This document shows positions 49,023 through 58,081 of a stretch of DNA of 64,000 nucleotides, piece by piece. The translations under genes and the position numbers were made by a program. Source of the DNA: Xanthocytophaga agilis (lineage in GTDB: Bacteria > Bacteroidota > Bacteroidia > Cytophagales > 172606-1); NCBI RefSeq assembly GCF_030068605.1, contig NZ_JASJOU010000017.1, positions 62,001 to 126,000 of the forward strand, given 5' to 3'. The notes under the pieces were generated by a model. It was not told the DNA's origin. It saw only the letters and a list, made by a program, of their open reading frames with translations, and ran no database searches. Numbering within the stretch: position 1 is the first letter of the stretch; every line of letters begins with the position of its first letter.

Positions 49023-49634
49023 ATGAGTAACTCTGTCTTTATTTATTCTCCTTTACTGAAGAAAGCTCTTTGTTTGTCTTTTTGTCTTTTATCCATGGGC
49101 AATAGCATTACTCAGTCAGGATTTTTCAGAAAAATTAAAGCAAATTGTAGTTCAAGAAAACAGAATGGTACACACCATATAGTTCTTGCCAGGGATACGA
49201 CAGAAATGTACAAATGCAGATACTTAGGTCATATGTACTATGCTGATTTCTCAGAAAGCCAAAAGCTTCAGATGATTGAGGAATTATTAAACTATCAAAA
49301 TGACAAATCACTATCTGCATTGCCTGTACAATGTTATAATCCTAAGATATCTAAAGTCTATACAGGTGTAGTAACCGAGTATTCACTTCAGGTAGAAGCC
49401 TTATTTTTGATCAATCAGATATATTTTGAAGATCCATATATATATTCTCCATTTCCATTATTACTGGACAAAAATACCAATACTCTAAACGAAGAAAAAA
49501 CAATACAAACAGCATTTAAATCCTATCGAATCTGGTACAATAAGATCAGATCCATCGGAATTGTTGCATCAAGAGAACAACATATAGCCCCTTTAGATAA
49601 AAATATTGTTTGGTACTCTGGTAGTAGTTGGTAA
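49023..49634 (+). CDS. Hypothetical 203-aa exported protein
   Basis: Starts MSNSVFIYSPLLKKALCLSF with a hydrophobic stretch to about residue 32 that may be a signal peptide. After it lie a basic segment, then ARDTTEMYKCRYLGHMYYAD and a region with FLINQIYFEDPYIYSPFPLL and a helical AFKSYRIWYNKIRSIG. No family recognised. Encoded downstream of the small lipoprotein on the same strand. Confidence 0.5.
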   Translation: MSNSVFIYSPLLKKALCLSFCLLSMGNSITQSGFFRKIKANCSSRKQNGTHHIVLARDTTEMYKCRYLGHMYYADFSESQKLQMIEELLNYQNDKSLSALPVQCYNPKISKVYTGVVTEYSLQVEALFLINQIYFEDPYIYSPFPLLLDKNTNTLNEEKTIQTAFKSYRIWYNKIRSIGIVASREQHIAPLDKNIVWYSGSSW

Positions 49635-49657
49635 TGTTGAGGTATTAACGGTTAGGA

Positions 49658-49912
49658 ATGTATCTGTTTCAAACTTGTGGCTTGGTTGTAGTTTTATTTC
49701 ATTACTTTCTTGGGGCATTTCTTTTATTCAAATATATTTCTGCTCAATATCCTCTTACTAATTTCCTCAATCAATCAGGCACAGAGAAACTCGGACAGAC
49801 TTTGGTAGTCATCGGCTGCATCTACCAGTTTTTTGAATTAGGCAGCACAATATCTTTGGTCTTGTATGTATTAATTTGTTTATCTGTTGACCGAAAGTAT
49901 GGTCATGATTAA
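49658..49912 (+). CDS. Possible small membrane protein (84 aa)
   Basis: Two hydrophobic segments (LVVVLFHYFLGAFLLFKYI and VVIGCIYQFFELGSTISLVL) could form a small membrane protein. The last residues (CLSVDRKYGHD) come from a copy of the 18-base repeat unit that fills the next 300 bases, so the reading frame may be accidental. Low confidence. Confidence 0.3.
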   Translation: MYLFQTCGLVVVLFHYFLGAFLLFKYISAQYPLTNFLNQSGTEKLGQTLVVIGCIYQFFELGSTISLVLYVLICLSVDRKYGHD

Positions 49913-50187
49913 TAATTAGATAGTTGTCACGTTTGAACATACTTACAGTTATTCAGCACAGTGACCATACTTACAGTCAAAGTTGAAAGTGAACAGAGTT
50001 CGAATATTTCTGAAATACGACTGGTATTCCAGTCAAAAGTAAAAGTGATTCGAAGTATGGTCACTTGTGTTGCTGAACAGTTTTCCGATCACTCAGTCAT
50101 CGATTACCATTTTGACCATACTTCCAGTCAGTCATTTGTATTGAACATACTTCGGATATTTATTCAATGTGACCAGAGTTCCGGTCG
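49888..50187. repeat. 28-bp periodic array of 18-bp dyad-like repeats
   Basis: Units of the type TGACCATACTTACAGTCA lie at 49934, 49962, 49990, 50018, 50046, 50074, 50113, 50142 and 50170 (18 bases each, mostly 10-base spacers), six of them exactly 28 bases apart. An outlying inverted unit TGACCGAAAGTATGGTCA is at 49888-49905. Units occur in both orientations; 50046 read in reverse is TGACCATACTTCGAATCA. Several are self-complementary at their ends (TGACC...GGTCA). They lie between convergent genes. Confidence 0.75.
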
Positions 50188-50301
50188 TATAGTAACAAAT
50201 CAGCACTGCTCCTGCTCTCCAACTGATTAAAATAGTGTAAGACCTGTAGAGGCATCCAACTCTTTTCCTTAATGCTACGCCTACAAATGAAACGATCACA
50301 G

Positions 50302-50991
50302 CTAATGATATCGGTCAAAAAACTCTTGCAAAGTCATCGTATGAGGAGTAAACTTTTCGGTGAGTATTTCCAGCTTTTGTATTCTGTCAAGACGAAAGTA
50401 CCTAAAATCACTACGCAAACGACACCAGGCAACCAGCAACCAGTTTTCAGTACTTAATAAAGCGAAGGGTTCAATGGTTCGGCTTGAGGTTGTATCCTCT
50501 TCATTTATATAGTCTATCTTTACCAGATAAAAATTGGTCAAGGCAAATTGCAAGGCAGACAGATTATTACTTGTTCTTTCAATAGCCTTGAGTTGGGGAG
50601 TATGTGTACGCTGAGTCAGTAAATTTGCTTTGTCTTTCAGGTTATGTTTTAATACTGCCTTAATTTTTTCAACAGCTTCTGAATAATCGTTGATGAACGA
50701 AGCATCTTTTGTTTTCAGAACTAATTGCTGAGCAAGAATAAGTGCATTTGCCTCATTTTCACTAAACATTACAGGAGGAAGCCTGTAATGTTCCATAAGC
50801 ATATATCCTTTGCCTTCTTCGGTTAAAATAGGTACTCCCGCTTTTTCCAACGTCCGAATATCTCGATAAATCGTTCTTACACTGACTGAAAATTTCAGTG
50901 CCAGTTCGGATGCTGTTAAAAGTCGTTTCGTCTGCAACTGAGTAAGAATGGCAGTTAACCGTGCAATTCGTTTTGTATCGGTGCTTTCCAT
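50302..50991 (-). CDS. YafY-type transcriptional regulator (HTH_11 plus WYL domain)
   Basis: 229 residues. N-terminal winged HTH (TKRIARLTAILTQLQTKRLL, FSVSVRTIYRDIRTLEKAGV) and a WYL ligand-sensing domain (NFYLVKIDYINEEDTTSSRT, TENWLLVAWCRLRSDFRYFR, DRIQKLEILTEKF). Such proteins sense nucleotides, lipids or DNA ends and repress or activate nearby genes. DUF1761 is divergent and a likely target (inference). The 3' end faces the 28-bp repeat array. Confidence 0.9.
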   Translation of the reverse strand: MESTDTKRIARLTAILTQLQTKRLLTASELALKFSVSVRTIYRDIRTLEKAGVPILTEEGKGYMLMEHYRLPPVMFSENEANALILAQQLVLKTKDASFINDYSEAVEKIKAVLKHNLKDKANLLTQRTHTPQLKAIERTSNNLSALQFALTNFYLVKIDYINEEDTTSSRTIEPFALLSTENWLLVAWCRLRSDFRYFRLDRIQKLEILTEKFTPHTMTLQEFFDRYH

Positions 50992-51442
50992 GATTAGTAG
51001 TACTTGTGATTATTACTTGCCAGTCTCATTACAAAATGAGGTATCACTGATTCTGAATCATTACAGAGAGGATACTACACCTAATGTTAAGCCTGCTTAA
51101 TGTTTTGTATGAAGCAAGGACAAATATACGATAGGAAAATTATTGTATTCGTATAGTTCACCTCTGACATAGGGCTGTCACCAGAAGCTTTTTCTTTGCA
51201 GCAGTAATATATAATTCTCTATCACTAAAATCGTCACCAATGAAAAGCACAAGTCAGCTAAGCGTATCGCAAAATCTACTAACCTTCTTTACTAATCCTT
51301 TACGGATACACTACAAAAATCGGTTTGAACAAAAGTATCCAATCTCACATCGCATCCTTTCGTAATTGTCTGGACTATTTCTTTCTCAAGCCCTGTATAA
51401 AACAAAATTTTTCCAAAAACCATTATAAAATAAAAAACTACT
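50992..51442. other. Intergenic region between the WYL regulator and DUF1761, 451 bases
   Basis: No gene. A 7-base inverted repeat TATACGA (51125-51131)/TCGTATA (51149-51155) is a possible regulator site for the divergent pair. An open frame at 51325 overlaps the DUF1761 start in another frame and is not called. Confidence 0.4.
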
Positions 51443-51859
51443 ATGTTACATGTACTAACAGATATTTCCTGGTTGAGTGTTCTACTTGCATTTATTATCT
51501 ATTTCATTCTGGGTTCACTATGGTTTACTGTCTTTTTTCCTAAACTATATAAGATTTCACTGGGTAAAGAAAACGATACAACACAAAGCACAGACCCTAT
51601 TTTCTTTGTAGGGCCGGCCTTGTGTTGTCTGGTTATTACCATTGCCAGTGCGCTGTTAGTATATGCTTTGCATATCGAAACCTATCAAAGCGCTTTCCAG
51701 TTTGCTGTCATTGTTGGAGTGGGCTATCTGTTTTCCAATACTGTTAACATTGCCATCAATCCCAACATACCTCGTCCCATTCTGTATGGACTAATTAGTG
51801 GGAGCTACCATCTAGTCGGGATTATAATTGTAAGTCTCATTCTGCTTGTTATGAAATAG
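51443..51859 (+). CDS. DUF1761-family membrane protein
   Basis: 138 residues with four membrane helices: WLSVLLAFIIYFILGSLWFT, CCLVITIASALLVYALHI, FAVIVGVGYLFSNTVNIAI and ISGSYHLVGIIIVSLILLVM. The W-F-T-V-F-F-P-K-L loop after helix 1 and N-N helix are typical of DUF1761. Function unknown; the family is often regulated by WYL/TetR-type regulators. Divergent from the WYL gene. Confidence 0.85.
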   Translation: MLHVLTDISWLSVLLAFIIYFILGSLWFTVFFPKLYKISLGKENDTTQSTDPIFFVGPALCCLVITIASALLVYALHIETYQSAFQFAVIVGVGYLFSNTVNIAINPNIPRPILYGLISGSYHLVGIIIVSLILLVMK

Positions 51860-51888
51860 ATTTTAGTTAATCAAGGAGTAGATAATAC

Positions 51889-51917
51889 GGCCTGTAAACT
51901 CACTCTACAGGCCTTTT
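51889..51917 (+). terminator. Intrinsic terminator of the DUF1761 gene
   Basis: GGCCTGTA (51889-51896) pairs with TACAGGCC (51906-51913) and TTTT follows at once. It lies 30 bases past the stop. Confidence 0.7.
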
Positions 51918-51994
51918 ACTTACAACTACAATCAAATCTCATAGATATCGAGCACAATAACAGATCAGTAAATATGAGTGATGGTAAATATGGG

Positions 51995-52906
51995 CTACAG
52001 TCCTGCCTTAGCTTTTAATTCTGTTAACAAATGGTCAAATCGAACCCAGTATACAGCGCAGTCTTTTTCACTAGTACCTTTGGTATAAAACAGAAATTTG
52101 CCATCAGGAGTAACATACTGTCCAAAACGATGAGCCAGTCCATTATTAATAGCAGGTCCTAAACTTTGTGGAGTGGTCCATGTTTTGTCTGCTCTCGCAA
52201 AGCTAATCCATAGTTCACTTTCAAAGTCCTTAGTTTCTTTGGCACTGATAATCATATAGGATTCATCTGGTGCTATATACAAATCACCATTAAAGCCTGG
52301 AGAATTTAATGGTTCTCCGAGGTTGTGAATGGATGTATCTCTCGGATCAGCAGGCAATACAGCAAATTTCCAGGCATTCGAATCATTCGACGAACCCCAG
52401 GTACCATTACTACCTACATAAGCTCTTCCACTTAGAGTTGGCATATAGTTATATAAAACATATGACCGCTTAAGCCAGGGTTGAGGCGAACTCCAACCAG
52501 AAGCATTCTTCTGCATTTGCTGAATACCTGTATTGTCAGTAACAAGTAAAGTTTTCCCATCCATACTAAATGTAGGTGTACCATATTGATTGGCAAGCAA
52601 AAAAGGTCCCTCCCATTTTCCTGCAATACTGTCAAAACGAAAGTAATTGAGCCGCTGGTGCTGATTGCTGTACCATTCGTTGTTACTGCCATAAAAGAAT
52701 TCTTTTCCATCAGGTGAAAAGGCAACTCTGGCCAGAACAAAATAGCCAGAGTCGGTTAACAAGTGTGGAGCAAAACACAAAGGTGTATCACTTGGTTGTG
52801 ATTGACCAAGGTAAGCATTCGGACCATCCCAGAAGTCGGATTGTGCTTTATGGCTAGAGCAAGCCAGTAACATTAAACAACTAAAAATACTGAAAATAAT
52901 ACGCAT
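51995..52906 (-). CDS. TolB/PD40-like beta-propeller lipoprotein
   Basis: 303 residues; the lipobox is LLAC (Cys16). Repeats VAFSPDGKEFFYGSNN, TFSMDGKTLLVTDNTG, YIAPDESYMIISAKET and YVTPDGKFLFYTKGTS are PD40/WD40-like propeller blades with a PDG turn, as in TolB and exo-sialidase-like proteins. It binds something at the surface or periplasm; the ligand is unknown. Monocistronic. Confidence 0.8.
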   Translation of the reverse strand: MRIIFSIFSCLMLLACSSHKAQSDFWDGPNAYLGQSQPSDTPLCFAPHLLTDSGYFVLARVAFSPDGKEFFYGSNNEWYSNQHQRLNYFRFDSIAGKWEGPFLLANQYGTPTFSMDGKTLLVTDNTGIQQMQKNASGWSSPQPWLKRSYVLYNYMPTLSGRAYVGSNGTWGSSNDSNAWKFAVLPADPRDTSIHNLGEPLNSPGFNGDLYIAPDESYMIISAKETKDFESELWISFARADKTWTTPQSLGPAINNGLAHRFGQYVTPDGKFLFYTKGTSEKDCAVYWVRFDHLLTELKAKAGL

Positions 52907-53237
52907 AGATAGAATAGTTTGAATAGTAATACAGTGGTTGATAAAAGATGAGAATAGATCTACACTGCCAAAGCTAATTTCTTCTCATGAAAGCCTTTTC
53001 TTTCTTACCAATCAAATTCCGTCAAGATATATCACACTGATTTTCAAATAATTAAAAAATATATCTTAGCTGCTCCTAAAAATATATGATTCCCCTCAAC
53101 AGTCAGATATATAGAATGTAAAGGCCAATTGTGATAAGAAGTAATGAAGCAAACATGTGTCTGGGTAGAGAGACATGTTGGAAATGAATAGTGCATTTGG
53201 TAACTTCCAACATCTTCTATTTTTCCTGTAGCAGATT
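52907..53237. other. Intergenic region, 331 bases
   Basis: Between divergent genes (lipoprotein on minus, membrane protein on plus). AT-rich, with a weak inverted repeat AAGATATAT (53024-53032)/ATATATCTT (53059-53067). Must hold both promoters. Confidence 0.4.
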
Positions 53238-54476
53238 TTGATGGACATACATTGCCAAAGATTAGTCAAAACCATTACAGATAGTCTCGACTGGGGCCCT
53301 GTTAACGAATGGACTGGAAAGAATTTCAGTCGGTTAAACCAAGCTATTCTGGAGAAAACGGGTGTAAATCTAAGTGAAAGCACTCTCAGACGAGTACTAG
53401 GTAAAGTACATTACCCTCATTTACCAACTGAAACGACATTGGATGCACTGGCTGTATATGCAGGGTATCCAGACTGGCAAAGTTTCAAACAAGCAGCACC
53501 AACCCTACCAGATTCAAAGCCCATACTTACTAAAAGACCATCCAGACCGATAGTATTGGGGACAGGAGTTCTGCTTGCGATGATCCTGCTTTTTTGTGTT
53601 GTGAGTTATAAGCCATTTACCAAAAAAACTAAAATACCACACGCCGTTTTTAGTAGCCGACCACTGACTCACTCTATTCCTAACACCGTTATTTTTAACT
53701 ATAAAGTGGATAGTTCCACAACACCTCTATATATTCAACAATCATGGGATGCGCAAACCAAAAGAGAAGTAAGTGCCAAAGGCAATACATTTACTTCAAT
53801 CTATTATAAACCTGGATTCTACGAAGCCAGGCTTTTAATGGGGGATCAGCTACTCAGGAAACACCCACTACTCATACAATCAGATGGGTGGCTAGGACTT
53901 ATTGACCAGAGATCAGAGCCACTGTATTTACCATCAAACGAATTTGTCTATAAAGACAGGCTTGAGATTCCTGTTAGCAGTTATACCCGCCGTTCTCTAC
54001 GACCAGATGTCAAACCTTATCGCGCAGAACTATATAATGTAGGTAATTTTCAGCCTTTAAAGGCTACCAAAGTTAATTTCAGCGCAATGGTAAAGGGTAG
54101 TTCCATAAGTAATATGGGAGGCTGCCGAAAAGCCATTGTATTTTTGGTAACAAACGGAATACCATTCAATATACCCATCACTGCTAAGGGTTGTGTGTCT
54201 ACATCTCATCTATATGATGGTCGTGGACTAGTAGATGGTCGAGTTCATGACCTTTCCGGATTTGGAGCAGATCTGTCTCACTGGGTAAAAGTTGATATAC
54301 GAACCACAACCAACAAACTCGAATTTCTTGTTGACAGCCAGGTTGCCTATACTCAGGATCTTCCCTCACAAGATCTTGAAGTGGTAGGCATTGCCTTTGG
54401 TTTTGAAGGAGGTGGCGCAGTAAAAAACATCAAACTCTCTGATAACAAACAAGTCATATTCAGTATGTTTCCCTAG
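53238..54476 (+). CDS. Single-pass membrane protein with N-terminal HTH-like domain and extracytoplasmic sandwich domain
   Basis: 412 residues (a Met at the second codon could also start). The cytoplasmic part (about 1-90) has WGPVNEWTGKNFSRLNQAIL, LSESTLRRVLGKVHYPHLP, TLDALAVYAGYPDWQSF, the helix-turn-helix-like pattern seen in many Cytophagales signalling proteins. One membrane helix at about 104-124 (PIVLGTGVLLAMILLFCVVS). The outer part is beta-rich and ends in a lectin-like segment (WVKVDIRTTTNKLEFLVDSQ, IAFGFEGGGAVKNIKLSD). It looks like a one-protein sensor that binds DNA on the inside and a ligand outside; no ligand is deducible. Confidence 0.7.
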   Translation: MMDIHCQRLVKTITDSLDWGPVNEWTGKNFSRLNQAILEKTGVNLSESTLRRVLGKVHYPHLPTETTLDALAVYAGYPDWQSFKQAAPTLPDSKPILTKRPSRPIVLGTGVLLAMILLFCVVSYKPFTKKTKIPHAVFSSRPLTHSIPNTVIFNYKVDSSTTPLYIQQSWDAQTKREVSAKGNTFTSIYYKPGFYEARLLMGDQLLRKHPLLIQSDGWLGLIDQRSEPLYLPSNEFVYKDRLEIPVSSYTRRSLRPDVKPYRAELYNVGNFQPLKATKVNFSAMVKGSSISNMGGCRKAIVFLVTNGIPFNIPITAKGCVSTSHLYDGRGLVDGRVHDLSGFGADLSHWVKVDIRTTTNKLEFLVDSQVAYTQDLPSQDLEVVGIAFGFEGGGAVKNIKLSDNKQVIFSMFP

Positions 54477-54522
54477 TAGTTATATAGTTGCGCATAACAT
54501 TTGATCTACAAACCACATCCTG

Positions 54523-55847
54523 TCAGAAAGTAATTTTATATTTAGGTAACCATGCTTTGAGTTGTTGTTGCATCTCTGTAGAGAGTGGATTGCCTGATAC
54601 ATCCAAATCGGTTAACCGTTTTTGTTTTCCCAGCCATGCGGGAAGCTCAGTAAGCTGATTGTCTGATAGGTCCAGTTTTTTCAATCCATTCAGTATTCCT
54701 GGCAAATCGGGCAGTACAGTCAGTTTATTTTTTGACAAATCCAGGCCTTTTAATCTTTTAAGCTGTCCAATCGATTCAGGAAGGATTGTGAGGTTATTTT
54801 CAGAAGCATTCAAATGCCATAAATAGGTAAGATTTCCAATAGACTCAGGAAAGGTAGTAAGCTGATTTTTGGAAATGTTTAAATAGTTCAGACTTTTCAG
54901 GCTACCAATAGACTCCGGAAGACAGGTAAGTTCATTATTGGAAATGTTTAATTCTGTCAATTCGGTTAACTTTCCGATGGATTCTGGCAGTTGAGTAAGC
55001 TGATTTTTGTATATAGAAAAATAGGTTAGATGAGTAAATTCTCCTATTGAATCAGGAAGTTCTATTAACTGATTACTCCCTAGGTACAACTGCATTAACT
55101 GTATAAGATTGCCAATGGAATTAGGAAGTAGAGTAAAATTATTTTTGGAGATATTTAATTTGGTTAACAAAGTTAGCTGCCCTATCCATTCAGGCAGTAT
55201 AGTAAGTTTATTATCAGCCAGAATCAGTTGCCTTAGACTTTGCAAACTACTCATCCATTCAGGAAGTTCGCTCAGCTGATTTTTCTCTACATTTAAAGAG
55301 TATAGATCCTTTAGCTTTTGAATTGCAGGAGGAAGTACCATAAGCTGATTCCTATCCAGGTGTAGTTCTTGCAGTCCTATAAGCTGCCCTATTGAATCAG
55401 GAAGGGCTGTAAGTTGATTTTTTGACAAAAAAGACGCGCGAGATTCCGTAAACTACCTATGGATTCCGGAAGCTGGATAAGTTGATTATTATTAGCAGAT
55501 AGGTACCACAACCGGGTAAGATTCCCAATTGAGTCAGGTAGCGTCGTAAGATTATTGGAGGATATATCTAATTGCATTAATTTGAAAAGCTTGTCGATTG
55601 ACTCAGGCAAACTCTTCAACTTTTTTTGATATAGTTTCAGATTTGTGCATTGATTCACATGAAGTATCTGTGCTTCTATAGATATCCCTTTTTCAACATA
55701 ACTACACTCCGCTAACAGTCTTATTTCCGAAAGAAACGTTTTTATACTGATTTGTAGTGATTTAGCTAGTTCCAGCCCCAGCATAACGTTTTCAATTTCT
55801 TCAGAACGCAGTAGGCGGTAAAGATTTTCTTCTTCAGCAGTTTGCAT
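54523..55847 (-). pseudogene. Leucine-rich-repeat gene broken by a one-base homopolymer change
   Basis: Two open frames overlap: 55847-55389 (N-terminal cap and first repeats) and 55428-54523 (the remaining 11 or so repeats). The cap MQTAEEENLYRLLRSEEIEN matches the LRR protein at 14226. The join falls at 55427-55432, a run of six A on the plus strand (six T in the coding strand). Adding one base would give an uninterrupted 23-residue repeat IGSLRNLARLFLSKNQLTAL and an intact ~441-aa LRR protein. Either a genuine frameshift/slippage, phase variation, or a sequencing error; the first frame then runs 14 codons to a stop. Confidence 0.85.
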
Positions 55848-56130
55848 AGATACAGGTAAAAGTTGTATTCAGTTAATGGGTTGGGACTAGATAGGATTGA
55901 AATTGTAAGTTGAGCATAAATTCTGTATAAAGATGTTTCAATTTACTTCTGACCTGTTTTTAGTAATATAATCTCAAAAACTATCTTTTATACTGTTACA
56001 CTTCATCTGATTTCCAATGATAATCTGCCACCATTCCTGGCCTTATATTCTATATTAAAATTTTATTTATTCGTTTTATAGTTGCATTTTGCCTGTATCC
56101 CTTAACACTTTTCATTCATTACAATCTTTT

Positions 56131-57987
56131 ATGAAACGAATATTTTTTACTCTTTGTCTACTGCATTTTCAGGTAGCCGTTGTGCTTGCACAATCAGGTA
56201 ACTGGAAAGTAGTAGAAGGTAAGATCACTACTCCCTGGGCAGAAAAAGTAAACTCTTCTACTCCTTTGTCAGAGTATCCCCGCCCTCAGATGACTCGTAA
56301 CAGCTGGCTCAATTTAAATGGCTTATGGGACTATTCCCTTCAACCTAAAGGGCAGGCAGAAAATTTACCTACCGCCTTTTCCGGTCAAATCCTGGTGCCT
56401 TATGCAATTGAATCTGCTTTGTCTGGGGTAGGTAAAACAGTTGGAAAAGATAGTGTGCTCTGGTATCATCGTACGGTATCTGTCCCAGCTAATCTCCGAA
56501 AAGGCACAGTATTACTGCATTTTGGAGCGGTAGACTGGCAAACCGATGTATATGTAAATGGTAAAAAAGCAGGTACCCATCAGGGAGGCTATGATCCGTT
56601 CTCCTTTGATATTACCGCTCTGCTTGCCAAAGGTAACCAACAGCAGATCACGATTCGGGTTTGGGATCCTACCAGCGACGGGCCACAACCCAGAGGTAAG
56701 CAGATAAAAAATCCGCATGGTATCTGGTATACACCTGTAACCGGTATATGGCAGACAGTATGGCTGGAAGCTGTTCCCAACTCGTATATTATATCAACTC
56801 GTCATACAGCCAATATTGACCAGCAAACACTTATAGTTAAAGCTCAACTGCAAAAGGCACAGCCCAATGATAAGGTGCGTGTAATAGCCTATGATGGCAA
56901 GCAATCTGTTGCTCAACAGGAGGTCGCGGCAGGAACCGATGCAGTACTAAAACTGAGCAATCCCAAACTGTGGTCTCCTGATAGCCCTTTCTTATATGAT
57001 ATGACAGTGGCGCTGATCCGGGGAGGCAAGGTAGTGGATGAAGTGAAAACCTATTTTGCCATGCGGAAAATCTCCATGCAAACAGCTAGTCAGAATGTAC
57101 ACAGAATGCTGCTTAATAATCAGTTTCTGTTTCAGTATGGACCGCTAGACCAGGGATGGTGGCCGGATGGCTTATATACAGCACCTACAGATGAAGCGCT
57201 TAAGTTTGACATTGAAAAGACCAAAGAGATGGGTTTCAACATGATCCGTAAACATGTGAAAGTGGAGCCTGCCCGCTGGTATTACTATTGTGATAAATTG
57301 GGTATGCTTGTATGGCAGGATATGCCTAGCGGAGACATGGGCAATGAATGGGATTCCAGACCAGGGATTGTAGGTCGGGCTACAGAGAAGGAGCGTACAG
57401 CCGATTCGGAAAAAATTTACCGTACAGAATGGAAAGCTATCATGGATGCTACCTATAACTTCCCTTCTATTGTAGTATGGGTACCCTTTAACGAAGCCTG
57501 GGGACAGTTCAAGACAGTAGAGATCAGCCAATGGACACAAGAATATGATCCTTCCCGCCTTATAAATAGTGCCAGTGGAGGCAACTTCTACGATGCAGGC
57601 CATATTCTCGACTTGCACAACTATCCTGAGCCTGCAATGCCTCGTCCGGATTTGTTTGGAGCCAAACAGATAATTGTATTGGGAGAGTTTGGTGGTTTGG
57701 GTCTACCACTGGAAGGTCATACCTGGCAAAAGAAAGATAACTGGGGTTACCAAACCTTTAAAAACAAGGAGGAAATGTTTGATAAGTACAAGTCCTTTAT
57801 TGAAAGCCTGGAAAAGCTGATTGGACAAGGGTTATCAGCAGCCGTATATACCCAGACCACTGATGTAGAAGTAGAAACCAATGGTTTGATGACCTATGAC
57901 CGGAAAGTGATAAAAATGCCAGAAGCTCAGTTGAAACAAATACATAGTAAACTCTATAACCCTTCACTGGGAAAAATTAAACCCTAG
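56131..57987 (+). CDS. GH2-family glycoside hydrolase
   Basis: 618 residues from MKRIFFTLCLLHFQVAVVLA (the open frame begins 42 bases earlier but that extension lacks a signal). Domain order: sugar-binding jelly-roll (about 40-205, with LNGLWDYSLQP, VLWYHRTVSVPANLRKGTVL, DVYVNGKKAGTHQGGYDPFS), immunoglobulin-like domain, then a TIM barrel. Acid/base Glu455 (VPFNEAWGQF) and nucleophile Glu519 (VLGEFGGLG) are in place. GH2 includes beta-galactosidases, beta-mannosidases and beta-glucuronidases; specificity is unclear. Exported. Ended by a hairpin at 58021-58053. Confidence 0.92.
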   Translation: MKRIFFTLCLLHFQVAVVLAQSGNWKVVEGKITTPWAEKVNSSTPLSEYPRPQMTRNSWLNLNGLWDYSLQPKGQAENLPTAFSGQILVPYAIESALSGVGKTVGKDSVLWYHRTVSVPANLRKGTVLLHFGAVDWQTDVYVNGKKAGTHQGGYDPFSFDITALLAKGNQQQITIRVWDPTSDGPQPRGKQIKNPHGIWYTPVTGIWQTVWLEAVPNSYIISTRHTANIDQQTLIVKAQLQKAQPNDKVRVIAYDGKQSVAQQEVAAGTDAVLKLSNPKLWSPDSPFLYDMTVALIRGGKVVDEVKTYFAMRKISMQTASQNVHRMLLNNQFLFQYGPLDQGWWPDGLYTAPTDEALKFDIEKTKEMGFNMIRKHVKVEPARWYYYCDKLGMLVWQDMPSGDMGNEWDSRPGIVGRATEKERTADSEKIYRTEWKAIMDATYNFPSIVVWVPFNEAWGQFKTVEISQWTQEYDPSRLINSASGGNFYDAGHILDLHNYPEPAMPRPDLFGAKQIIVLGEFGGLGLPLEGHTWQKKDNWGYQTFKNKEEMFDKYKSFIESLEKLIGQGLSAAVYTQTTDVEVETNGLMTYDRKVIKMPEAQLKQIHSKLYNPSLGKIKP

Positions 57988-58020
57988 AACAACTAATTCT
58001 CATTTTTGTATCTAAATAAA

Positions 58021-58053
58021 AAACACCTCTGCTTAATCGACAGGGGCGTTTTT
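58021..58053 (+). terminator. Intrinsic terminator of the GH2 gene
   Basis: AAACACCTCTG pairs with CAGGGGCGTTT (one mismatch and a G-T pair) and is followed by a short T run. It lies 33 bases past the stop codon. Confidence 0.65.
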
Positions 58054-58081
58054 ATCAGATAGTTATTCATTAAATTGAATA

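Noticed and set aside
49934-50187. Possibly a CRISPR array
   Set aside because: Repeats are only 18 bases and variable, spacers only 10 bases, units appear in both orientations, and there is no cas gene; not CRISPR.
49961-50230. Plus-strand frame through the 28-bp array
   Set aside because: Product of the repeat array itself; a period of 28 is not a multiple of three, and no domain is seen.
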